DNA from: KBS-83 sp051025295
GTDB lineage: Bacteria > Acidobacteriota > Terriglobia > Terriglobales > Acidobacteriaceae
Assembly (NCBI GenBank): GCA_051025295.1
Contig: JBMGJV010000011.1
Length of the DNA: 64,000 bases
Direction: 5' to 3' (one strand)
Shown here: positions 53,898 to 64,000 of the stretch, in pieces
How the letters are laid out: each line of letters opens with the position of its first letter
Numbering within the stretch: the stretch's first letter is position 1
Made by a program: the position numbers and the translations under genes
Notes under the pieces: generated by a model
Database searches by the model: none
What the model was told of the DNA's origin: nothing
What the model saw: only the letters and a program-made list of their open reading frames with translations

Positions 53898-54682
53898 TGC
53901 AAAGTTCGTCACTGCGGCTGCGCGCCGCCCTCTCTTCGGCTGTCCTCGTTCCGGCAGTCCTCGGCCTCGCCCTGTATGCGACCGCGGCGATGCCGCGCTC
54001 TCTCCATGCGCAGTCTGCACCTGCGGCCCAGTCTGCACCTGCCCAGTCGAGCGGCGACCAGAAGATCTTCATCGACAGTAAGACTGCCTCGTCGCAGAAC
54101 CTGGCCAAAGCCGAGCAGGAAGACGAGGAATACGTCTTCAAGCACTCGGGATCGGTACGTGCGTTCGCCCGCATCTTCCACCTGTCGCCGGAGACGGCTT
54201 CGGTCGTGTTCTGGGCCTTCAATGCACTGCTGCTGATCGGGTTTGTGGCCTACTTCCTGCTGAAGGCGCTGCCGTCTGCCTTTCGCAGCCGCCGCGAGCG
54301 GCTGGAGCGGCAGATTGTCGAAGCACGCACCGCGACGGATCAGGCCAACGCGCGGCTGAAGGTTGTGGAAGAGCGCCTCGGCCGGCTGGACACCGAAATT
54401 GCTGCCGTGCGCGAGCAGGCGGAGCGCGAGAGCGCGCAGGACGAGGTTCGGCTGCGCGCGACGCTCGAAGAAGAGCGCCAGAAGATTGTCGCCTCGGCCG
54501 AGCAGGAGATCACTGCTGCCGGCGCCGTCGCTGAGCGGCAACTGCGGCGCTTCGCTGCGGGGCTTGCGGTCGATCGCGCGACTGCGCGACTGAACCTGAC
54601 CGAGGGCGATGATCGCGCGCTGATTCAGGACTTCGCCGCGAGCCTGGGCGGCAGCCCCGATGGGCGCGGAGGGCGGAACTAG
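53897..54682 (+). CDS. atpF: ATP synthase F0 subunit b with N-terminal extension
   Basis: A 261-residue protein, about 100 residues longer than a common subunit b. It begins with a signal-peptide-like or first membrane segment (about residues 8-38), then about 50 Ser/Ala/Glu-rich residues, the membrane helix VVFWAFNALLLIGFVAYFLL (about 102-121), and a coiled-coil stalk (ERLERQIVEARTATDQANAR) to the end. Two b-type genes imply a b/b' heterodimer. Overlaps atpH region with no gap. Confidence 0.88.
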   Translation: MQSSSLRLRAALSSAVLVPAVLGLALYATAAMPRSLHAQSAPAAQSAPAQSSGDQKIFIDSKTASSQNLAKAEQEDEEYVFKHSGSVRAFARIFHLSPETASVVFWAFNALLLIGFVAYFLLKALPSAFRSRRERLERQIVEARTATDQANARLKVVEERLGRLDTEIAAVREQAERESAQDEVRLRATLEEERQKIVASAEQEITAAGAVAERQLRRFAAGLAVDRATARLNLTEGDDRALIQDFAASLGGSPDGRGGRN

Positions 54683-55222
54683 ATGGCCAACTTTGCTGCC
54701 CGCTACGCACGCGCGCTGGCCGACGTGGTGCTTGAAAATCGTGTGCCGACCGATCAGGTCAATAACCAGCTCAATGATCTGCTTGCGACGCTCGACGAGA
54801 GCGCCGATCTGCGGCAGGCGCTCTTTAATCCGGCTCTGCCGGTGCCGGTGCGTGTTCGCGTGATCGACGCGCTGGCGCCTCGTCTAGGCCTGAGCCGCGA
54901 GGTACGCAACTTCGTGGCAGTGCTGGTGCAGCATGACCGCATCACGTCGATCCAGGACATCGTCACCGAGTACCGCGCCGAGATGGATCGCCGGCAGGGA
55001 ATCTCCGAGGTCGAGATTGTCTCTGCGCGGCGGCTGGATGTGGATGAGCGGCAGCAGATGGAGCAGCAGGTGGGCCGGCTAGCCGGTACACGCGTGCGCG
55101 CTCGCTTCCGCGAGGACAAGGCGCTGATCGGCGGCGCGGTGGTGCGCATTGGCAGCACTATCTATGACGGGTCCGTACGCGGCCGGCTCGATCGCATGAA
55201 GCAGGAGTTGATGGCGGGCTAG
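54683..55222 (+). CDS. atpH: ATP synthase F1 subunit delta
   Basis: A 179-residue delta subunit (OSCP-type), linking the peripheral stalk to F1. The N-terminal helical domain is AARYARALADVVLENR; the C-terminal domain has VSARRLDVDERQQMEQQV and the signature DKALIGGAVVRIGSTIYDGS with a final VRGRLDRMKQEL. It starts immediately after the b stop codon. Confidence 0.96.
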   Translation: MANFAARYARALADVVLENRVPTDQVNNQLNDLLATLDESADLRQALFNPALPVPVRVRVIDALAPRLGLSREVRNFVAVLVQHDRITSIQDIVTEYRAEMDRRQGISEVEIVSARRLDVDERQQMEQQVGRLAGTRVRARFREDKALIGGAVVRIGSTIYDGSVRGRLDRMKQELMAG

Positions 55223-55301
55223 TCGCAACACGTCACCGCCATTACGACAGATTTGCAGGAGCCGGCACAAAGGCCGGTACTGAAAGACAGAGAGACAGGG
55301 A

Positions 55302-56921
<1,620 letters not shown>

Positions 56922-56927
56922 CCAGCG

Positions 56928-58043
<1,116 letters not shown>

Positions 58044-58051
58044 GGACAGGT

Positions 58052-59593
<1,542 letters not shown>

Positions 59594-59596
59594 GCC

Positions 59597-60010
59597 ATGG
59601 CCGATCAACTGCAAGTGCGGCTGGTGACGCCCGATCGCGAGCTGGTCAACACGACTGCGGACGCGGTTGAGCTGCCCGGCCGCACCGGCTACCTCGAAGT
59701 CCTGTATGGGGCGGCTCCGCTGCTCACCGAACTAGGCACCGGCGTGGTGACAATTCACGGCGCAGCTGCCGGGCAGGACCGGTTTTACGTCGCGTGGGGC
59801 TTCGCCGAGGTGCTGCCGAATCGCGTCACCATCCTGGCCGAGTCCGCGGAGCGCCCGGAAGAGATCGACACGGCGGCCGCACAGCAGGAGATGGATCGCG
59901 GCCAGCAGATGTGGAATCAAGCAGGCGAGAACGCATCTCAATATGAGCGGGCCAACGCTGTCATGCACGACGCACAGTCGCGGCTGGATGCAAAGGGCGG
60001 CGCGCGTTAG
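59597..60010 (+). CDS. atpC: ATP synthase F1 subunit epsilon
   Basis: A 137-residue epsilon subunit. The N-terminal beta-sandwich has LQVRLVTPDRELVNTTADAV and GRTGYLEVLYGAAPLLTELG, followed by FYVAWGFAEVLPNRVTILAE. The C-terminal helical hairpin holds QQEMDRGQQMWNQAGEN. It connects the rotor to gamma and can inhibit ATP hydrolysis. It is three bases after the beta stop and is the last standard subunit gene here. Confidence 0.95.
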   Translation: MADQLQVRLVTPDRELVNTTADAVELPGRTGYLEVLYGAAPLLTELGTGVVTIHGAAAGQDRFYVAWGFAEVLPNRVTILAESAERPEEIDTAAAQQEMDRGQQMWNQAGENASQYERANAVMHDAQSRLDAKGGAR

Positions 60011-60047
60011 CCAGGCGAACTCTACACTGCATCGAGCGAAGGACGTA

Positions 60048-60419
60048 TTGCTGAATACCTCTGACATCATCATTGCTCTCGACCAACGGATCGAAGAGCT
60101 GCGCGCGGCTCGCGCACTGCTCGCGGACAGCGCCTGGTTGCGCTCTACTCCCGCCTCCCGGCGGACGAAGCAGCGCGCGAGCCCTGTGGCTGCTCCGGTC
60201 GTCGCCCTTCCTGAGCCGGCGACCGTGACGGTGGTGCCTGCTCGAATGCCTCGCATGCGCGGCACACGGCGCAAGACAGCTCCGCTACCGCAAACTAGCG
60301 CGTTGAGCTCCCTCGTCCCGCAGGGGCCGGTGGCCGTATCGGCCGCGAGTGTGCAGGCCGCCAAGGCCCCTCCCGCCGCTCCTCCCGTCCAGAGCGCGTA
60401 CGACTTCCTGCGCGGCTAG
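60048..60419 (+). CDS. Small hypothetical protein at the end of the ATP synthase operon
   Basis: A 123-residue protein of unknown function. A TTG start at 60048 is preferred because GAAGGA lies just upstream; a longer frame from 59943 would overlap atpC. The N-terminal helix SDIIIALDQRIEELRAARAL (about residues 5-24) has a heptad pattern. A basic Arg/Lys/Pro-Ala-rich segment follows (SRRTKQRASP, RMPRMRGTRRKTA) and the end reads SAYDFLRG. It lies 37 bases after atpC in the same direction. No signal peptide. Not recognised. Confidence 0.55.
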   Translation: MLNTSDIIIALDQRIEELRAARALLADSAWLRSTPASRRTKQRASPVAAPVVALPEPATVTVVPARMPRMRGTRRKTAPLPQTSALSSLVPQGPVAVSAASVQAAKAPPAAPPVQSAYDFLRG

Positions 60420-60514
60420 GAACCCCGGGTTCAGCCAGTACACCTCGGGTCTTCCCCGATCGCTGTGATCGATTCTGCTGCACCACTGCGACAGATCCAC
60501 AGCATCACCCGAAT

Positions 60515-60540
60515 TTGACAACAATCACTGTTGCTAATTA
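60515..60540 (+). promoter_or_regulatory. Possible promoter of the HELGEWADDP secreted-protein gene
   Basis: TTGACA at 60515-60520 is a perfect -35 match. TAATTA at 60535-60540 could be the -10 and is preceded by TGC, an extended -10. The spacing of 14 bases is short. The start codon is 81 bases further on. Support is modest. Confidence 0.35.
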
Positions 60541-60620
60541 CGCCTCTGGTCGAATACAAGGATGAGCAGCTCTTGGCCGCCGCCTGGCCGAGAGCACTTC
60601 CGCATTCCAGGAGCTCCCCC

Positions 60621-61742
60621 ATGAGGCTTGTCCGCAACACAGCGCTGATGGCATTCACCATAGCCGCGTCTCTTCCGCTCGCCACTCTCTCCATGTCAGC
60701 CCAGACCGCTCAGCCGGCGAAGGAGACGCCGCACGGTCGCTATGCAGTCCTCGCTCCACGCATCACCCCGGAGCCGGCCACGGCACGCGTCACAGCAGCC
60801 TCGACTCTTTCCCTGCGAACATGGAACGGCTCCTTCGCATACGGCGGCAAGACGTACACGTACAACATGGTGGGCGCGGCGCCTTCGAGTAACAGCTCTG
60901 TGGCGATTCCCGTTTACATCATTCCCGTGAAGGTTGTGGTCAGTAACAACGGGGTGCGCAGCACGTTCGACGCCGAGCACGTGCTGTCGAACGGCAAGTC
61001 GGTTGTGGCAAACACGGTTGACTCTCCGCTCTTCACGTCCAGCATCAACTACACGGTCGGCTCCGCGAATGTGGGCACGACGCAGTACATCGATGCATAC
61101 CAGAGGGCAAATTTCTGGGGCACTGTGAGCAGCCACACGAACTCCCACTTATTGCTGGACACGCCCACGGTGCTGGCGGAGCAGACGCTCACCGTGCCTA
61201 CGAATTACGGAAAGACCGGCTCTCCCTTTGGGTTCACCGCTGGTCTCGTCGACATCAACTGGTTCGACGCACAACTACCAGGCATCATTGCGGCTAATGG
61301 CATCCAACCCAACGCCCTGCCGATCTTTCTGACCTATGACGTGTACCTGACGCAGAACGGAAGCTGCTGCATCGGCGGCTATCATTCGTCCGAGGGCAGC
61401 ACCAGCAATCCTCAGTCTTACTCTCATGCCACATACATCGATCACAGCGGCGCGTTCGCTCAGGATGTGTCGGCGCTGTCTCATGAGCTGGGCGAATGGG
61501 CAGACGATCCGCTGACCGTGAACTACAACGGCAACGAGACGCCGTGCGGCATTCTCGAGAATGGTGACCCGCTCGAGAACACGGCCAACTACGGCGACTA
61601 CGCGTATAGCCTGGGTGGCTTTACCTACCACTTGCAGGATCTGGCTTTCCTGCCCTACTTCGGCGCACCGGCCAGCACGTCAGCGAATGGCTGGTACAGC
61701 CTTCATCATGCGGCTCTTTCCGTGTGTTCGAACGGCTCCTAA
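60621..61742 (+). CDS. Secreted protein with a HELGEWADDP metallopeptidase-like motif
   Basis: A 373-residue exported protein with a signal peptide (MRLVRNTALMAFTIAASLPL, cleavage near SMSAQT). The region FAYGGKTYTYNMVG to about residue 250 is beta-rich with Ser/Thr/Asn, and ALSHELGEWADDPL (about 288-301) contains an HExxE/D-like motif that could bind zinc. Two Cys lie in NGSCCIGGY. AGGAG seven bases before the ATG fixes the start. A secreted peptidase is suggested but unproven; I do not recognise the full-length family. Confidence 0.7.
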   Translation: MRLVRNTALMAFTIAASLPLATLSMSAQTAQPAKETPHGRYAVLAPRITPEPATARVTAASTLSLRTWNGSFAYGGKTYTYNMVGAAPSSNSSVAIPVYIIPVKVVVSNNGVRSTFDAEHVLSNGKSVVANTVDSPLFTSSINYTVGSANVGTTQYIDAYQRANFWGTVSSHTNSHLLLDTPTVLAEQTLTVPTNYGKTGSPFGFTAGLVDINWFDAQLPGIIAANGIQPNALPIFLTYDVYLTQNGSCCIGGYHSSEGSTSNPQSYSHATYIDHSGAFAQDVSALSHELGEWADDPLTVNYNGNETPCGILENGDPLENTANYGDYAYSLGGFTYHLQDLAFLPYFGAPASTSANGWYSLHHAALSVCSNGS

Positions 61743-61767
61743 CAACGTTGAGGCAGCCTTAGCATTC

Positions 61768-61794
61768 AGCCCGCCCTACCTTCTGGCGGGCTGC
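61768..61794 (+). terminator. Likely transcription terminator hairpin
   Basis: CAGCCCGCC, a nine-base loop, then GGCGGGCTG form a perfect nine-base-pair stem just after the secreted-protein gene. Only a short T-run (GCGTTTCGG) follows, so a rho-independent mechanism is plausible but not certain. Confidence 0.55.
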
Positions 61795-61861
61795 ATGCGT
61801 TTCGGCACCGTGCTATGGTTCAGAGCATCGCTGTCGCCACACTCGCGGAGTCACCACTCAG

Positions 61862-63775
61862 ATGAGCTCAAGAGTCCTCACCATTCTGGCCGTTGCCGTT
61901 GCGGCTCTACCTGCTCTCCATGCGCAGGCCGCCGAGGGCACAGAAGAGTACGTGAAGGCGCATTACACCAAATACGAATACCGCATTCCAATGCGGGATG
62001 GAGTGCGCCTTTTCACGTCTGTTTATGTGCCGAAAGACCACGCGCAGGCATGGCCGATCCTGATGGATCGCACGCCGTATTCGGTGGCGCCCTATGGTGA
62101 AGATCAGTACAAGAAGGAGCTTGGGCCCTCGCGTGAGTTCGAGCGCGCCGGCTATATCTTCGTGTACCAGGATGTGCGCGGACGCTATATGTCGGAGGGC
62201 AAGTTCATCGAGATGACGCCGCACATCGACGACAAGAAGTCGAAGACGGATGTCGATGACAGCTCCGATATGAGCGACAGCGTCGATTGGCTGCTCGCGC
62301 ATGTGCCGAACAACAATGGCAAAGTCGGTATCTGGGGTATCTCGTACCCAGGCTTCTATACGTCCGCCAGCATCGTCGATTCGAATCCCGCCATCAAGGC
62401 TGCGAGTCCTCAGGCGCCCATGACGAACCTCTTCGAAGGCGATGACGCGTACCACGGCGGAGCCTTCATGCTGGCTGCCAGCTTTGGTTTCTACGCCGGC
62501 TACTTCCGTCCTTTCGAGCATCCGATGACGCCGGCCGAGATGGGTCCGGTGCATCCGTTCGACATGGGAACTCCCAACGGTTACGAATTTTTTCTGCGCG
62601 CCACGCCGACCTCTGTGCTGAACACGCAGGCCTCGAACCCGCTGCTGACGGACCAGATCAACCACGACACCTTCGACAGCTACTGGAAGGCGCGGGATCT
62701 CTCGCAACATATGAAGAACGTCCACTGCGCCGTCATGACGGTGGGCGGCTGGTATGACGCCGAAGACCTGAGCGGTCCCTGGCGCACCTACCGCGCGATC
62801 GAGAAGGCCAACCCGGGCACACCCAACACCATCGTCGAAGGGCCATGGGTTCATGGCGGCTGGGCGCGCACGGATGGGGATCGCCTTGGGGACGTTGCGT
62901 TCGACGCAAAGACGGCTCAGTTCTTTCGCGAGCAGATCCAGTTTCCGTTTTTCGAGTACTACCTGAAGGGCAAGGGTGAGGCGCCGCCTGAGGCGTATAT
63001 GTTCGAGACCGGCACGAATGTCTGGCGCAAGTATCCCAGTTGGCCCCCGCCGGCCGCGCAGACGAGGCATCTCTACTTTCATCCCGGCGGGCGGCTCTCG
63101 TTCGACGCTCCCACGCACGATGCGAAAGGCGCGGAGTATGACGAGTACGTGAGCGACCCGATGCACCCGGTTCCGTTCGTTGGCTATGTCACCGACACTG
63201 TGCCGCAGCGCTACATGGTGGACGATCAGCGCTTCGCGGCAACACGGCCCGATGTACTCGTCTACCAGACCGAGCCGCTGATCGAGGACGTCACGATCGC
63301 AGGACCGATCTCCCCAAAGCTTCGTATCTCCTCGAGTGGCACGGATTCTGATTTCGTGGTGAAGCTGATCGACGTGTACCCCGAGGACTACCCCGATGCC
63401 GAGGGGACGACCAGCGGCAACAAGCGGATCACTGGCGACGCGCCGCTGCACATGGGTGGCTACCAGGAGCTTCTGCGCGGTGAGCCGATGCGCGCGAAGT
63501 TCCGCAAGAGCTGGGAGACACCCGAAGCGCTGAAGCCGGGGCAGGCGACCGAGATCAACTTCGACATGCCGGACCTCGATCACACCTTCCGCAAAGGGCA
63601 CCGCATCATGGTGCAGGTGCAGAGCTCGTGGTTTCCGCTGACCGATCGCAATCCGCAGACCTTCACCGATATTCCGCATGCCCGGCTGGAAGACTTCCAG
63701 AAGGCGACCGAGCGGGTCTATCACTCGGCCGCGGAGCCGAGTGGGGTGGAGCTGCTGGTTCTGCCACAGCCTTGA
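61862..63775 (+). CDS. CocE/NonD family hydrolase (X-Pro dipeptidyl-peptidase S15 type)
   Basis: A 637-residue exported alpha/beta hydrolase. The signal peptide is about residues 1-20 (LPALHAQAAE). The S15 core includes YRIPMRDGVRLFTSVYVPKD, VYQDVRGRYMSEG, the nucleophile elbow GIWGISYPGFY with Ser161, and VEGPWVHGGWART. The C-terminal jelly-roll domain (about 470-637) has TDSDFVVKLIDVYP and FRKGHRIMVQVQSSWFPL. Relatives include cocaine esterase and glutaryl-7-ACA acylase; the substrate here is unknown. Confidence 0.93.
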   Translation: MSSRVLTILAVAVAALPALHAQAAEGTEEYVKAHYTKYEYRIPMRDGVRLFTSVYVPKDHAQAWPILMDRTPYSVAPYGEDQYKKELGPSREFERAGYIFVYQDVRGRYMSEGKFIEMTPHIDDKKSKTDVDDSSDMSDSVDWLLAHVPNNNGKVGIWGISYPGFYTSASIVDSNPAIKAASPQAPMTNLFEGDDAYHGGAFMLAASFGFYAGYFRPFEHPMTPAEMGPVHPFDMGTPNGYEFFLRATPTSVLNTQASNPLLTDQINHDTFDSYWKARDLSQHMKNVHCAVMTVGGWYDAEDLSGPWRTYRAIEKANPGTPNTIVEGPWVHGGWARTDGDRLGDVAFDAKTAQFFREQIQFPFFEYYLKGKGEAPPEAYMFETGTNVWRKYPSWPPPAAQTRHLYFHPGGRLSFDAPTHDAKGAEYDEYVSDPMHPVPFVGYVTDTVPQRYMVDDQRFAATRPDVLVYQTEPLIEDVTIAGPISPKLRISSSGTDSDFVVKLIDVYPEDYPDAEGTTSGNKRITGDAPLHMGGYQELLRGEPMRAKFRKSWETPEALKPGQATEINFDMPDLDHTFRKGHRIMVQVQSSWFPLTDRNPQTFTDIPHARLEDFQKATERVYHSAAEPSGVELLVLPQP

Positions 63776-63895
63776 CCATGGAAGCCCGATCGCCTTTGGC
63801 TTGAGCGCTTCGAGGGTGACGGGACCAGAGCGTAGCGGGTAGCATGGTCGCTTGGCCGCGAAGACCCGAAACCAGGGGCTGCGTCCCGAGTCGAC

Positions 63896-64000
63896 ATGAG
63901 CATTCGCACGCAACAGCGAGCCAATCCTGCGGCTGGCCCCGCGGTCAGCAATGGCCACCAGCCAGCGCCGGTGCGTGCTGCTGCGGTTGCTGCGGCAGCC
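63896..64000 (+). CDS. Possible start of a gene, cut off by the window end
   Basis: An ATG at 63896 opens a frame that stays open for all 35 codons to the window end: MSIRTQQRANPAAGPAVSNG, then Ala/Pro-rich sequence. It is hydrophilic at first. No strong ribosome-binding site is visible, only GAG eight bases upstream. It is too short to identify. Confidence 0.35.
   Translation, partial: MSIRTQQRANPAAGPAVSNGHQPAPVRAAAVAAAA

Noticed and set aside
60420..60432. GAACCCCGGGTTC palindrome after the ATP synthase operon
   Set aside because: Stem is short and no T-run follows, so it was not called a terminator.
61907..63958. A 683-codon open frame on the - strand
   Set aside because: It lies opposite the CocE/NonD hydrolase and shows no domain or signal features.

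Overview
The window is a GC-rich, gene-dense chromosomal segment, most likely from an Acidobacteriota member of the Terriglobia/Acidobacteriaceae type. Three signs support this. A tandem NAD+-I (nadA-motif) riboswitch precedes nadA, an RNA class I recall as essentially confined to this phylum. There is an 813-residue orphan ADOP-type ABC permease with no ATPase beside it. CRTAC1/ASPIC, DUF1680 (GH127) and Wzi proteins stand next to ordinary housekeeping genes. I cannot assign the genus. I see no phage, IS element, CRISPR array or rRNA; the one tRNA found is tRNA-Leu(UAG).

Positions 1-9,000: the end of an S66 LD-carboxypeptidase gene runs into mpl (murein peptide recycling) and a PlsC-type acyltransferase gene. 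These face a four-gene minus-strand operon encoding a TolB-like/TPR protein, an NfeD ClpP-like protease, a slipin (SPFH) and a SPOR protein, which looks like a cell-envelope quality-control group. A GT39-like glycosyltransferase follows. Positions 9,000-25,500: DUF3467, a frameshifted Xre regulator, tRNA-Leu, CRTAC1, a HAD phosphatase, DUF1680/GH127, FUSC, Wzi, a GT-C-like membrane protein, an ADOP permease, an MBL hydrolase, a small protein with a duplicated motif, and an S41 protease. This is the more accessory half.

Positions 25,800-42,600: a SurA/PpiC chaperone, a YhaM-like HD nuclease, an EVE protein, aroC, def-fmt-rsmB, and then a tightly overlapping minus-strand run aroB-ubiE and CDF-OsmC-PASTA. 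After these come nadB, TerC, and a Tat operon (TatA/B-like, tatC) that ends in a glutaminyl-cyclase-like M28 enzyme. Positions 42,600-53,100: the riboswitch-controlled nadA, DUF2203, a Fur/PerR regulator, a beta-propeller lipoprotein, two tandem ferritin-like Tat substrates, an SH3 lipoprotein, a DegT aminotransferase, hfq and hflX.

Positions 53,400-60,400: an F1 ATP synthase operon (b', b, delta, alpha, gamma, beta, epsilon, plus a small downstream gene) that lacks the F0 a and c subunit genes, so those must lie elsewhere. The end of the window holds a secreted protein with a HELGEWADDP motif, a CocE/NonD hydrolase, and the possible start of another gene.

Links between genes: Tat substrates (DUF1680, the ferritins) occur alongside tat genes; nadA and nadB are in separate transcription units, and only nadA has the riboswitch; mpl and LD-carboxypeptidase act together in peptidoglycan recycling. 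The features I find most worth following up are the tandem riboswitch whose second domain overlaps the nadA ribosome-binding site, the 72-residue protein with a repeated YLYF-DKDG motif, the animal-type glutaminyl-cyclase signature, and the unusual ATP synthase subunits.
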